Notes: generated from the sequence alone by a model not told the origin. Shown: positions 21,634 through 31,064, counted from the first letter of the stretch. The stretch: 64,000 bases of DNA from Pseudomonadota bacterium (GCA_018817515.1 JAHIUD010000032.1:1-64000); one strand, 5' to 3'. Translations and numbers: made by a program.

Positions 21634-22461
21634 ATGACCGGCAACATTCCGCAGATTTCCGTGGCCGAGGCCAAGATTGTGCTCGACTCCGCGCGCCTTG
21701 GCCAGCGCACTCTGCTCGATGTCCGTCAAGACTTTGAGTACGCCGAGGGGCACCTCCCCGGTGCGACGCTTATTCCTTTGCCAGAGCTAGCCGACCGCGC
21801 CAGTGAGCTCGACCCTGCTTTGCCAGCCGTGGTCTATTGCCGTTCGGGCATGCGCAGCCTGGCCGCAGCCAATCTGCTCTCGGGCCTGGGTTTTCAGGAT
21901 GTGGTCAGCATGCAGGGGGGCATCATGGCCTGGGAGGGCGCGCAGGCGACAGGTTCCGTGGATCTTGGGCTCTCGATTTTGCTTTCCGCCGCCAGCGCCC
22001 CGGAAGTGCTGGAGCGCGCCTGGGGCATGGAGCTGGCCCTGGGCGAGTGCTACGGCGCGTTGGCACGACGGTCCAAGGAGCCTGAGGTCGTGGCCCTGTT
22101 CAACCGTTTGGCCGGCTTTGAGGAGAAGCACCGCCGGACGTTGACGGAAATTTGGAAGCGCCTGGGCAACAGCGACGTGGCGGACTTCGAGTCGCGCGCG
22201 CGCCAAACGGTGGCGCCCGGCACGGTGGAGGGCGGCATAAGTGCGGAGGATTACCTGGGCCAGCTGGGCGATCCCACGAGCACCTCCGAAGCCCTGGAGC
22301 TGGCCATGGCCGTGGAAGCCCAGGCCATGGATTTGTACCTGCGCCGGGCCAAGGCCGAAGCTGACCAAGACCTGCGCCGCACCCTGGTTCTGCTGGCCGA
22401 GGAGGAAAAGGCCCACCTCAAGGTTCTGGGCAGCTTTGTGGATGGCCGCAAGGGGTTCTAG
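21634..22461 (+). CDS. Rhodanese - ferritin-like (rubrerythrin-type) fusion protein
   Basis: A 275-residue cytosolic fusion. Residues about 8-105 are a rhodanese domain with LLDVRQDFEYAEGHLPGA and the active-site loop VVYCRSGMRS (catalytic Cys present). Residues about 115-270 are a ferritin-like four-helix bundle with two Glu/His clusters (FEEKHRR and LLAEEEKAHLK), as in rubrerythrin-type di-iron proteins. No C-terminal rubredoxin cysteines are present. A role in sulfur transfer coupled to redox or iron handling is inference. GGAGG at 21622-21626 fixes the ATG at 21634. Its stop codon overlaps that of the convergent exporter. Confidence 0.85.
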   Translation: MTGNIPQISVAEAKIVLDSARLGQRTLLDVRQDFEYAEGHLPGATLIPLPELADRASELDPALPAVVYCRSGMRSLAAANLLSGLGFQDVVSMQGGIMAWEGAQATGSVDLGLSILLSAASAPEVLERAWGMELALGECYGALARRSKEPEVVALFNRLAGFEEKHRRTLTEIWKRLGNSDVADFESRARQTVAPGTVEGGISAEDYLGQLGDPTSTSEALELAMAVEAQAMDLYLRRAKAEADQDLRRTLVLLAEEEKAHLKVLGSFVDGRKGF

Positions 22462-23342
22462 ACGCCTCGTTTTTGCAGGAGATTTCCGCCCAGAATGAGC
22501 ACCAGCCCGGCGTAGGTCGTGGCGTGGATGCTCTCGCCCAGGAAGGAGCTGATGAAAAGCAAGGACAAAAACGGCGACAGGAAGATCAGGTTGCCGATCT
22601 TGGCCGCGCTGCTGGTCAGACGCATGGCCGACAGCCAGAGCACGAAGCTCACTCCCATCTCAAACACCCCCACATAGGCCGCAGCGAGCAACCCTTCGAC
22701 GTTGGCGGGCGGCATTTCGCTGAACAGGAGCGTGGCTCCCAGCACCAGCGGCAGCGCGAAGGCGAAGTTCAGAAAAAGCGCCAGCACAGGGTCTGTGGCG
22801 CTTTTGGTGTTGCCGATCCAGTACAGCGCCCAGATGAGCGTGCTGAACAGGGCCAGGCCCACGCCGAGCGGATTGCCGAAGTCGAGCGCCGTGAGCCTGC
22901 CCTGCGTGGAGAGCACCACCACGCCCGCATAGCTTACGCAGATGGCCAGGAGGTCGCGCCGGGTGAGCTTTTGGCCCAACAATGGAACGGACAACAAGGA
23001 CAGGGTGATGGCCCAGGTGTAATTCAACGGCTGAGCCACCTGGGCGGGCAGCAGCGAGTATGCCTTGAACAGGATCACGTAGTAGAGGAAGGGATTGAGC
23101 GCGCCCAAGAGCGCACAGCGCAGCGCCTCGCCACGGGTCAGTCCGCGCAGCAGCGGCAGCTTGCCCTGGGCCGTCAGGATCAGCGCCAGGGTCAGCACCG
23201 ACACGGCGTCGGCCACGAGCAAAAGCTGCAGGTGGTCCAGGTGCCGCAGGGCGATCTTGAAGGCCGTGGCCACGGTGCTCCAGATGAGCACGGTGCCCAG
23301 GCCGTACAGGTACGCCCGGCGTTGCCGGCTTATGTTGTCCAT
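22458..23342 (-). CDS. DMT superfamily (EamA) transporter
   Basis: A 294-residue integral membrane protein with about ten hydrophobic helices in two EamA repeats. Recognisable parts are LYGLGTVLIWSTVATAFKIAL near the N-terminus, QPLNYTWAITLSLLSVPLLGQ in the first repeat and ISSFLGESIHATTYAGLVLILGG in the second (quoted here as adjoining pieces). Family members export amino acids or other metabolites. The start at 23342 is chosen because the frame upstream reads as non-protein-like; its ribosome site is weak. It lies downstream of the LOG gene on the same strand. Confidence 0.85.
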   Translation of the reverse strand: MDNISRQRRAYLYGLGTVLIWSTVATAFKIALRHLDHLQLLLVADAVSVLTLALILTAQGKLPLLRGLTRGEALRCALLGALNPFLYYVILFKAYSLLPAQVAQPLNYTWAITLSLLSVPLLGQKLTRRDLLAICVSYAGVVVLSTQGRLTALDFGNPLGVGLALFSTLIWALYWIGNTKSATDPVLALFLNFAFALPLVLGATLLFSEMPPANVEGLLAAAYVGVFEMGVSFVLWLSAMRLTSSAAKIGNLIFLSPFLSLLFISSFLGESIHATTYAGLVLILGGNLLQKRGV

Positions 23343-23383
23343 GTCGCTTGGTGTCGCTACCAAAGTCCCGCTGGTGTGGACGG

Positions 23384-24040
23384 CTAAATGACCACGTGGC
23401 GGCGGATGTGCTCCACGGCCTCTTCGTTGGAGTCGGTGAGCATGAACAGGTCCATGTCGCGCGGGCCGCAATAGCCGTCGGCCACGAGCCTGTGCTGGAA
23501 CCAGTCCACCAGGCCGCCCCAGAAATCCGTGCCCAGGAGCACGATGGGAAAGGCCTTGATGCGCCTGGTCTGGATGAGCACAAGGGCCTCGGAGAGCTCG
23601 TCCAGGGTGCCGTAGCCGCCGGGCAGGGCTATGTAGGCCATGGCGTACTTGATGAACATGAGCTTGCGCACGAAGAAATAGCGGAAGTCGCAGCGCACGT
23701 TCAGGTACGGGTTGTTGCGTTGCTCCAGCGGCAGGTGGATGTGCAGGCCCACGGACTGGCCTCCGGCTTCGTAGCAGCCCTTGTTTCCGGCTTCCATGAG
23801 CCCGGGGCCACCCCCTGTGATGACCGTGAACCCGGCGTTGGCCAGCTTTGCGGTAAGGTCGAGAGTCTTCTCGTACCAGGGTTCACCGGCCTTGACCCGG
23901 GCCGAGCCGAACACCGACACGGCCGGGCCGATGTCGTTCAGGGTCTCGAAACCGTCCACGATCTCCGAGAGGATCTTGAACAGCCGCCACGACTCCTGCA
24001 TAGAGAGATCGTCAATGAGGTACTGCTTGGAGTTGGGCAT
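23384..24040 (-). CDS. LOG-family protein (TIGR00730-like nucleoside-5'-monophosphate phosphoribohydrolase)
   Basis: A 218-residue Rossmann-fold protein of the lysine-decarboxylase-like (LOG) family. It has the VSVFGSARV opening, VITGGGPGLMEAGNKG and the diagnostic catalytic motif ALPGGYGTLDEL. Characterised members release the base from nucleoside monophosphates, including cytokinin precursors; the physiological substrate here is not known. The ATG at 24040 is preceded by GAGGTG; extension to 24157 is not supported. It is divergent from the beta-CASP gene. Confidence 0.88.
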   Translation of the reverse strand: MPNSKQYLIDDLSMQESWRLFKILSEIVDGFETLNDIGPAVSVFGSARVKAGEPWYEKTLDLTAKLANAGFTVITGGGPGLMEAGNKGCYEAGGQSVGLHIHLPLEQRNNPYLNVRCDFRYFFVRKLMFIKYAMAYIALPGGYGTLDELSEALVLIQTRRIKAFPIVLLGTDFWGGLVDWFQHRLVADGYCGPRDMDLFMLTDSNEEAVEHIRRHVVI

Positions 24041-24225
24041 TGTCACCTCGAGCGTGCATGATTTAAGGGTTGCGGCTCTGTGCCTTCTTTGGCAAACATC
24101 AGCGAGTCCCGGCGCCATGCGCCGCAGAGTCCACATGTACACGGAAACACGCGCCACCGGAAGAGCGGGCTTGCACCCTGCGCCGCCAAACCGAGCGCAA
24201 ACCCCAAGGCGGGCAGAGGCATCAT

Positions 24226-25923
24226 ATGAAGATCCACTTTATGGGCGCAGCTCAGGCTGTCACCGGTTCCTGCTACATCCTCGAAACCGGCGGCCATCGT
24301 TTCTCTGTCGACTGCGGCATGCATCAGGGCAACGTCGAGATCGAAAAGCGCAACCTGAACCTGGAGGGCTACCGGCCCGCCGAGTTGGACTTCATCCTGG
24401 TGACCCACGCCCACATCGACCATATCGGGCTCTTGCCGCGCATCGTGGCTGACGGCTTCAAGGGCCAGATCTACGCCACCCCGCCCACTCGCGACCTCAT
24501 GAAGATTCTTTTGCTCGACAGCGCCCACATCCAGGAGATGGAGGCGGAGCAGCGCCACCGCAAGGGGCAGCGCCGAGGCCACAAGACGCCGCAGTCGCCC
24601 TTCGCCGCAGGAGAGCGCCGAGCCAAGGGCGCCAAAGCCGCAGCACACGCCCCGGTTGAGCGCCGCAGCACCGAGCTGGACGAGCCTCTCTATGTCACCG
24701 CCGACGCCCTGGCCACCCTGCCGCTGATCCAGGCCATCGAATACAACAAGCCCTTTGAGCCCGCGCCGGGCATTCGCGTCACCTATCGCGACGCCGGGCA
24801 TATCCTGGGTTCGGCCTTCATCGAGATCGAGTACATGGAGGAGGGCAAGTCCACAAAGCTCATCTTCTCCGGCGATCTGGGCCGCCCTGGCCAGCTCATC
24901 CTGCCCGATCCGAGCACCGGCGGCCACGCGGACTACGTGTTCCTGGAGTCCACCTACGGCGACCGCAACCACAAGTCCGTGGAGAACAGCCGCGAGGAGC
25001 TGGCCGCGGCCATCGCCTACAGCTACAAGAACCACGAGAAGGTCATCATCCCGGCCTTTGCCGTGGAGCGCACCCAGCAGATCCTGTACACGCTGTTCCT
25101 GCTCAGCGAGGAAGGCAAACTGCCCAAGGATATGCCGGTGTACCTGGACAGCCCGCTGGCCATTCAGGCAACGGAGATCTTCCGCAAGAACCCCAGCTAC
25201 TTCGACGAGACCACTCAGGCCCTGCTCAAGTCCGGCAAGGACCCGCTGGCCCTGCCGAACCTGCGCTTCAGCCAGACCGCCGACGAATCCCGCGCCATCA
25301 ACAACGAGGCCGGTTCGGCCATCGTCATCTCGGCCAGCGGCATGGCCAACGCCGGGCGCATCCGCCACCACCTGCGCCACAATCTCTGGCGCAAGGGCGC
25401 CAGCGTCGTCTTCTGCGGCTACCAGGGCGAGGGCACGCCGGGCCGCAAGATAGTCGACGGCGCCAAGAGCATCAGCATCTTCGGTGAGGACATCGCCATC
25501 GAAGCCAAGATCTTCACCATCGGCGGCTTCTCCGCCCACGCCGGGCAGGACGAGATTCTCCACTGGCTCAAGAGCTTCGACGGCAATGACACCAAGGTTA
25601 TCCTGATTCATGGCGAGGTGCGCGCTCTGAAAACGCTCAGCGGGCTGATCAACGAGAAGCTGGGCATGGAGGTGCACGTTCCGACCTATCTTGAGGAGCT
25701 GACCCTGGAGCCCGGCAAGGTCATGGTGCCGGTGGTCGATGTGGAAAAGGCCCTGCCGAGCATCGATTGGGACTTCCTGCTCTCGGACTCCCGCACGCTC
25801 TTCGCCGAGTTCCAGAAGCGCATGGCTCTGGCCAAGGACAAGCCCTGGGTGGCCCAGACCGAGATCCGCGACCGCTTTCTGGACGTGAACCGGAAGATCG
25901 TGGAGCTCATCTCCGAACTGTAG
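24226..25923 (+). CDS. MBL-fold / beta-CASP family hydrolase (RNA-processing type)
   Basis: A 565-residue metallo-beta-lactamase-fold protein with beta-CASP insert, similar to CPSF-type RNA exonucleases. The zinc motif THAHIDHIG lies near residues 53-61. DAGHILGSA, IFSGDLGRPG, FLESTYGDR and GGFSAHAGQ follow as later family motifs. A basic Ala/Arg-rich insertion near residues 105-150 is unlike the compact family core. The ATG at 24226 follows AGAGG. It is the first gene of a run with rsmD, coaD and miaA, which fits a role in RNA metabolism (inference). Confidence 0.87.
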   Translation: MKIHFMGAAQAVTGSCYILETGGHRFSVDCGMHQGNVEIEKRNLNLEGYRPAELDFILVTHAHIDHIGLLPRIVADGFKGQIYATPPTRDLMKILLLDSAHIQEMEAEQRHRKGQRRGHKTPQSPFAAGERRAKGAKAAAHAPVERRSTELDEPLYVTADALATLPLIQAIEYNKPFEPAPGIRVTYRDAGHILGSAFIEIEYMEEGKSTKLIFSGDLGRPGQLILPDPSTGGHADYVFLESTYGDRNHKSVENSREELAAAIAYSYKNHEKVIIPAFAVERTQQILYTLFLLSEEGKLPKDMPVYLDSPLAIQATEIFRKNPSYFDETTQALLKSGKDPLALPNLRFSQTADESRAINNEAGSAIVISASGMANAGRIRHHLRHNLWRKGASVVFCGYQGEGTPGRKIVDGAKSISIFGEDIAIEAKIFTIGGFSAHAGQDEILHWLKSFDGNDTKVILIHGEVRALKTLSGLINEKLGMEVHVPTYLEELTLEPGKVMVPVVDVEKALPSIDWDFLLSDSRTLFAEFQKRMALAKDKPWVAQTEIRDRFLDVNRKIVELISEL

Positions 25924-25935
25924 CGGGGACCACAG

Positions 25936-26535
25936 GTGCGCATCATTGCCGGAACATATGGCGGGCGGTCGATCCGCACCGTGGAGGGCCCGGGCTACCG
26001 CCCGGCCACGGCCAAGGTGCGCCAGGCCGTGTTCTCCATGCTTGAGGCGCGCGGCGTGGACTGGACCTGCGCCCGTGTGCTCGACCTCTTCGCTGGCAGC
26101 GGCAGCCTGGGCATCGAGGCCCTGAGCCGTGGCGCGCAGTTGGCCTGGTTCGTGGAGAAGAACCCCCGCGCGGCGGACTGTCTGCGCGGCTCCCTGCGCG
26201 ACCTGGCCGTGCCGGAAGGGCGTGGCCGCGTCTTCCAGGCCGATCTCTTGAAGCTGCTCGGCCGGCCCGCCAAGGACGCCTTCGACGTCGTGTTCATCGA
26301 CCCGCCCTACGGGTTGGATTTGTTGCCGCCCGCGCTTCTCAAGGCCGTGCGCGGCGGCTATATCGCACCAGACGCCTTTGTGCTGGCCGAAGTCGAAGCC
26401 AAAACCGACTTCGCAGGCCAGGTCCCGGCGCAACTCATCCCGCAGGCCGACAGGCTCTACGGTCAGACGAGGATCATGCTATGGCAGAACAAGACCCCAG
26501 ACTCGCCGTCTATCCCGGAACCTTCGATCCCCTGA
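25936..26535 (+). CDS. rsmD: 16S rRNA (guanine-966-N2) methyltransferase RsmD
   Basis: A 199-residue SAM-dependent methyltransferase. It shows the RsmD N-terminus RIIAGTYGGRSI, RPATAKVRQAVFSML, the SAM loop VLDLFAGSGSLGIEALSRGA and the catalytic motif VFIDPPYGL. The enzyme modifies 16S rRNA during 30S assembly. The GTG at 25936 fits the family length. Its 3' end overlaps coaD by 55 bases; rsmD-coaD adjacency is widespread. Confidence 0.92.
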   Translation: MRIIAGTYGGRSIRTVEGPGYRPATAKVRQAVFSMLEARGVDWTCARVLDLFAGSGSLGIEALSRGAQLAWFVEKNPRAADCLRGSLRDLAVPEGRGRVFQADLLKLLGRPAKDAFDVVFIDPPYGLDLLPPALLKAVRGGYIAPDAFVLAEVEAKTDFAGQVPAQLIPQADRLYGQTRIMLWQNKTPDSPSIPEPSIP

Positions 26536-26990
26536 CCAAGGGGCACGTGAGCCTCATCAGCCGGGGGCTCAATGTCTTCGAGCGCGTTGTTCTGGCCGTG
26601 GCCAAGAGCACGCCCAAGAAGACCTGCTTCACCCTGGACGAGCGCGTGGACATGGCCCGGGAAGTCTTTCAGGACGAGCCGCGCATCATCGTGGAGCCCT
26701 TTGACGGCCTGCTCATCGATTATGTGCTTCAGCGCGGTGCCGGAGCCATCCTGCGCGGTCTGCGCGCGGTGAGCGACTTCGAGTACGAGTTCCAGATGGC
26801 GCTTATGAACCGCAGGCTCTCCCGCGACGTGCAGACCGTGTTCCTCATGACCGACTACAAGTGGATGTATTTAAGCTCCACCATCGTCAAAGAGGTCTCC
26901 CTGCACGGCGGCAACGTCAAGGGTCTGGTGCCCGAGCCGGTGCTGCTCAAGCTCGCCGCCAAATACAAAACCCTGAACGGGGATTGCTAG
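26481..26990 (+). CDS. coaD: Phosphopantetheine adenylyltransferase
   Basis: A 169-residue nucleotidyltransferase of coenzyme A synthesis, adding AMP to 4'-phosphopantetheine. It carries the AVYPGTFDPLTKGHV motif (T/HxGH type), ILRGLRAVSDFEYE and the YLSSTIVKEV motif. The start lies inside the rsmD reading frame, with GAGGA just upstream. The gene is followed after 9 bases by miaA. Confidence 0.94.
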   Translation: MAEQDPRLAVYPGTFDPLTKGHVSLISRGLNVFERVVLAVAKSTPKKTCFTLDERVDMAREVFQDEPRIIVEPFDGLLIDYVLQRGAGAILRGLRAVSDFEYEFQMALMNRRLSRDVQTVFLMTDYKWMYLSSTIVKEVSLHGGNVKGLVPEPVLLKLAAKYKTLNGDC

Positions 26991-26999
26991 GCCCAGGCC

Positions 27000-27926
27000 A
27001 TGACCAGCTTGCGGGCAGTCTGCATCCTTGGCCCCACCGGGTCCGGCAAGACCGGCGCGGCCCTCGCCCTAGCGGGCTCACTGCCCGTTAGCGTCATCAA
27101 TTACGACTCCCGGCAGGTCTACGCCGACTTCCCCATCGTCACGGCCCAGCCAAACGCCGCGGAACGCGCCGTGTGCCCGCACGAACTCTACGGCTTCTTG
27201 CCCACGGCCGAGGCCATGACCGCCGCGTGCTTTGCCGAGCTGGCCAGGGCCGAGATCGCCAAGGCCAGGGATCAGGGCAGGGTGCCCGTGCTGGTGGGCG
27301 GCACCGGGCTGTACCTGCGGGCGTTGGAGCAGGGGCTGGCGGACATTCCGCCCGTGCCCCAGGAGGTGCGGGACTGGGTGCTTGGCCGCATGGAGCGCGA
27401 GGGCTCAGCCGTCCTGCACGCCGATCTGGCCAAGGCCGACCCGCCCACGGCCAAGCGCCTGCACCCCAACGACACCCAGCGCATCACCAGGGCCCTTGAG
27501 GTTTTCCTGGGCACGGGCAGGCCGCTCTCTGCCTGGTTCGAGGACCAGAAACTGGGCCAGACCGGGGTGGAGCTGTGCAAGCTTGGGCTGTCGTACACCC
27601 TGCGGGAGCTGGAGCCGGGGCTGAAAAAGCGCATCGACGCGATGCTCGGCCTTGGGGCCGTAGACGAGATGCGCCGGGCCTGGGAGGCCACGCCGGAGCG
27701 CACCGCCCCAGGCTATTCCGGCATCGGCTGCGCGGAGCTTTTGGGGCACCTGCTGGATGGCGTGGATCTGGCCGAGACCTGCGGGCTGTGGTTCCGCAAC
27801 ACTCGCGCCTACGCCAAGCGCCAGCTCACCTGGTTCGCCAAGGAGCAGCAGGTTCACTGGGTCCGGCCCGAGGGTCTGGGCCGCCTGCCGGAGCTGGTGC
27901 GGGCCTGGGATTCCGGGTCGGACTGA
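27000..27926 (+). CDS. miaA: tRNA dimethylallyltransferase
   Basis: A 308-residue enzyme that adds a dimethylallyl group to A37 of tRNAs reading U-initial codons. It has the P-loop GPTGSGKTGAA, the substrate motif NYDSRQVYADF, LVGGTGLYLRALEQG and the C-terminal family motif TRAYAKRQLTWF. It is cotranscribed with coaD. Length and motif order are normal for the family. Confidence 0.94.
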   Translation: MTSLRAVCILGPTGSGKTGAALALAGSLPVSVINYDSRQVYADFPIVTAQPNAAERAVCPHELYGFLPTAEAMTAACFAELARAEIAKARDQGRVPVLVGGTGLYLRALEQGLADIPPVPQEVRDWVLGRMEREGSAVLHADLAKADPPTAKRLHPNDTQRITRALEVFLGTGRPLSAWFEDQKLGQTGVELCKLGLSYTLRELEPGLKKRIDAMLGLGAVDEMRRAWEATPERTAPGYSGIGCAELLGHLLDGVDLAETCGLWFRNTRAYAKRQLTWFAKEQQVHWVRPEGLGRLPELVRAWDSGSD

Positions 27927-27955
27927 GCAGCCGTGAGCGTCGAGCGCCTTCCCGG

Positions 27956-29146
27956 CTAGCGCTCAAACACTCCTTCGAAGATGGCGCGTACATCGGCCTC
28001 GCCCATGGGCACCGGCGTGTTCAGGAACTGGCGTGAGCCCATGAGCTTGAGCGCGGCCTGAACATACTCCTCCACCGACTCCTCGTGAAAGCCCATATCC
28101 TCGGGGCGCAGGTCGCCCAGGCCCACGGCCTCAAGCAGTGCCTCCAAAGCGTTGAGGAACGGATGGCCGTCCTCGTCGTCGTCGCCACTCACGCCAAAGC
28201 CCATGGCCACGGCCAGGTTCAGCAGCCGGTCGCTGGTGTCCTCGTTGTTGCGGGCCAGCTCGATGAGCCTGCTGAAATAGGAACGGCAGAGCAGCACCAG
28301 CCCGGCCCCGTGCTGGGACTCGTGGTTGGAGCCGCTGAAGGAGTATTCCAGCGCATGCTGGGAGATGGGCGAGGCCAGGGTCAGGCTCATGCCCGCGGCC
28401 AGGCTGGCCCAGGACAACGCCGTGCGGGCGTTGAGGTCGTCGCCGTCCTCCACGGCGCTGGGCAGAAAACGTGTCACCAGGTGTGCGGCCTCCAGGCAGA
28501 GCATGTCGCTCATGGGCTGCCGGGCCTTGGACAGGAAGCACTCCACAGCGTGGAAGAAGGCGTCCATGCCGGTGATGGCGGTGAGGCGCTGTGGCACGGA
28601 GCGGGTCAGCTCCGGGTCGATGATCGACAAGGCCGGGTAGAAGGCCGGGTGCACGAAGCCGCGCTTGCCCTCGGGCCCGCAGAGCACGGCCACGGCATTG
28701 CCCTCGGTGCCGGTGCCGGAGGTGGTGGGAATGGCCACCACGGGCAGGCCAGTGAGGCCCTCGAACTTCTGCGCGGCCATGTTCTCCCAAAATGGTCCCT
28801 CAGCCGCCGTGGCCAGGGCGATGCACTTGGCTGAATCGATGACGCTGCCTCCGCCCAGGGCCACGAGGAAGTCAACGCCCATTTCCTTGGCCTTGGCCGC
28901 TGCTGCGTCCACGTCCTCTGCGCGCGGGTTGGCGCGCACGCCGTCAAAGACGATGCTCTTGACCCCATGGTCGGACAGGAGGCCCTGCACGCGCGCCAGA
29001 TAGCCCTGGCGCAGAATGTTGCCGCTGGCGCCGATGACGACCATGGCCTGCTTGCCTGCTGGCAACAGGGGGGTCGTGGCCAGCTCGGCCAGTCTGCCGG
29101 GGCCGAAGACAAGGGTGGTGGGCAGGCGGAAGGTGAATGAAAGCAT
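27956..29146 (-). CDS. Iron-containing alcohol dehydrogenase
   Basis: A 396-residue group III alcohol dehydrogenase. The NAD-binding region shows LVALGGGSVIDSAK, then AIPTTSGTGTEG, and the metal-binding region has GMDAFFHAVECFLS and a His in ISQHALEYSFSGSNHESQHG. These enzymes oxidise or reduce short alcohols/aldehydes and are common in sulfate reducers using ethanol. The ATG at 29146 follows AGGAGA. It begins 10 bases after dsbD on the same strand. The Asp of DAFFHA and downstream His residues are present, so it looks active. Confidence 0.9.
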   Translation of the reverse strand: MLSFTFRLPTTLVFGPGRLAELATTPLLPAGKQAMVVIGASGNILRQGYLARVQGLLSDHGVKSIVFDGVRANPRAEDVDAAAAKAKEMGVDFLVALGGGSVIDSAKCIALATAAEGPFWENMAAQKFEGLTGLPVVAIPTTSGTGTEGNAVAVLCGPEGKRGFVHPAFYPALSIIDPELTRSVPQRLTAITGMDAFFHAVECFLSKARQPMSDMLCLEAAHLVTRFLPSAVEDGDDLNARTALSWASLAAGMSLTLASPISQHALEYSFSGSNHESQHGAGLVLLCRSYFSRLIELARNNEDTSDRLLNLAVAMGFGVSGDDDEDGHPFLNALEALLEAVGLGDLRPEDMGFHEESVEEYVQAALKLMGSRQFLNTPVPMGEADVRAIFEGVFER

Positions 29147-29156
29147 GGGGGGTCTC

Positions 29157-31037
29157 CTATTGCTTCGCGGCGTTGGCCACGGCTTCTTCGAGCTGCTGGG
29201 GGGTGAACAGGTCGCGCAGGACAACGGGCTCCTGCGGGGAATTTTTGGGGAAGATGGCCAAAAGCGGGATGCTCTTGCTGCCCAGGGCAGCGAGCAGGGC
29301 ATCGGCTTCGGGGTTTCCTTCGGTCAGGTCGGCCTTGAGAAGCTTGAGGCCATAGGTGCTCTCCAGCTCCTGCATGCGCGCCGGGGTCAGCACGGTCTGC
29401 TCCAGCACCTTGCAGGTGGGGCACCAGTCCGCCGTAAAGTCGACCAGCACCAGCTCCTTTCCGAGTTCGGCCGAGAGCGTCTGCGTGGAATAGCGTTCCC
29501 ACTGCGTCTTGACCCTTGGTTGTAGCACCCAGTAGGCGCTGGCTGCGATGAGCAGCACCGCCAAGGCTTTGAGCGCTACGGAGCGCCGTGTGTCGAAGCC
29601 CGGTCCGGCCAGGCCCCAAAGCGTGCACGAGACCGCCGTCACCAGCAGCAGCACCAGGGTGGACACGAGCATGGTCTCGGGCAGGATGTTCAACAAATAG
29701 ATGCAGGTGCCCATGAGGAACAGGGCCACCAGGCGCTCCACGTAGCCCATCCAGGGGCCGGGCTTGGGGGTGAAGCGCACCAGGGCCGGGAACACGCAGA
29801 TGAGCAGGTAGGGCGAGGCCATGCCAAGGCCGATGCTCATGAGCACTGTGGTGATGATAAAGGGCGGCTGCAACAGCGCCCAGCCGAGCACCCCGCCCAA
29901 GAACGGGCCGCTGCACGGCGTGGCCAGGAGGGTTGTCAGCATGCCGGTGAAGAACGATTGCAGCTTGGGGTGTGTGGTCATCTGGTCGAATTTCAGGTCG
30001 ATGACCGGCAGGCTGAACACTCCGAGCAGGCTCAAGCTCAGGGCGAAGACGATGACCGTTAGGGCCAGGACTACGCTCGGCTGCTGGAAGAGCTGCCCCC
30101 AGGCCAGGTCCGTGTAGCCGAAGAGCGCGGCCAGGAACATGAAATACGTCAGCGCGCCCAGGGCCAGGTACAGGAAGTGCTCGCGGATCTTGTGGCGGCG
30201 CGTGTTTTCATTGTCACCCCCGCCTCCAGCCAGGAGCGAAGAAAGCTTTATACTGATAACCGGCAGGGCGCAGGGCATGAAGTTCAGCACGAAGCCGGCA
30301 AGAAGGCCCAGCAGGATGGCCTTGGCCAGGCCGCCGACCTCCAGGCCCGGTTGCAGATAGCGCGGCTTGAGGCCCTGCCACGGGCCCGCTTCGCCCGCAA
30401 GCGGGGCTGTAGCTGCGGGCGCCGCAGCAGAGAGCGCCGTGGCCTGGCCCGGGGGAACACCGCCAAGCTTCAGCGCGGCGAGGAAGTTCGGCCACCAGGG
30501 CTGCCTGCTGGCATCGGGCAGCTCGGCACTGCCGGAGACGGCGAAGCGCAGGTCCACCCGCGTCGGCAGACATTTGTCCTTGGTGCACAGGAGCAGGTCC
30601 AGGTTGGCTGTTATGGCCTGGGGCAGGTTTGCGGCCTCTGGCAGGGGCAGGAACAGCGGTGTTCGCCCCATATAGGCGTTCACCATCATTGTGGGGTCAA
30701 AGGCGTCCTGCTTGGGCTTGCCGGGCGGGTAGTAGGCCGTGAGCGGCGTCTTGGCTATGTCCAGGCTAGCCGTGAGGCGCGTGGGTTTACCGAAACCGCC
30801 GGGGTCCTGGGCATAGGTGTACCACCCGGCGTCAGGTTCGACGAACAGCACCACCATGTGCGCGGAGGCCAGGCCGGACTGCGCGCGGGCCTGTCGGCCT
30901 AGACTGTAGGCCTCCCACTTGGTGGACATGGGATAGTCCGCATGGCGCTCCTGAGCCTGTGCCAAGCCTGTGTTCAGGACAACTTGCAGGCTCAGGCTGA
31001 GCATGACAAGAAGAACAAGTCGCAAGAAATTTCGCAT
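29157..31037 (-). CDS. dsbD: Thiol:disulfide interchange protein DsbD
   Basis: A 626-residue membrane protein that carries reducing power from cytoplasmic thioredoxin to the periplasm. A signal peptide occupies about residues 1-28. The periplasmic alpha domain has the Cys pair in LLCTKDKCLP. About eight membrane helices follow with cysteines in NFMPCALPVIS and ATPCSGPFLGG. The C-terminal thioredoxin domain has the CPTC site at residues 539-542. All three redox Cys pairs of the family are therefore present. It is upstream of, and probably cotranscribed with, the alcohol dehydrogenase. Confidence 0.93.
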   Translation of the reverse strand: MRNFLRLVLLVMLSLSLQVVLNTGLAQAQERHADYPMSTKWEAYSLGRQARAQSGLASAHMVVLFVEPDAGWYTYAQDPGGFGKPTRLTASLDIAKTPLTAYYPPGKPKQDAFDPTMMVNAYMGRTPLFLPLPEAANLPQAITANLDLLLCTKDKCLPTRVDLRFAVSGSAELPDASRQPWWPNFLAALKLGGVPPGQATALSAAAPAATAPLAGEAGPWQGLKPRYLQPGLEVGGLAKAILLGLLAGFVLNFMPCALPVISIKLSSLLAGGGGDNENTRRHKIREHFLYLALGALTYFMFLAALFGYTDLAWGQLFQQPSVVLALTVIVFALSLSLLGVFSLPVIDLKFDQMTTHPKLQSFFTGMLTTLLATPCSGPFLGGVLGWALLQPPFIITTVLMSIGLGMASPYLLICVFPALVRFTPKPGPWMGYVERLVALFLMGTCIYLLNILPETMLVSTLVLLLVTAVSCTLWGLAGPGFDTRRSVALKALAVLLIAASAYWVLQPRVKTQWERYSTQTLSAELGKELVLVDFTADWCPTCKVLEQTVLTPARMQELESTYGLKLLKADLTEGNPEADALLAALGSKSIPLLAIFPKNSPQEPVVLRDLFTPQQLEEAVANAAKQ

Positions 31038-31064
31038 CTTTTTTCCAGGTTCGAAGATTTCGTG

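Noticed and set aside
24043-26433. 796-codon minus-strand frame opposite the beta-CASP gene and rsmD
   Set aside because: It is antisense to two genes with clear motifs, is rich in His/Gln/Val in a shadow-frame pattern, and has no recognisable domain. High GC leaves such frames open.
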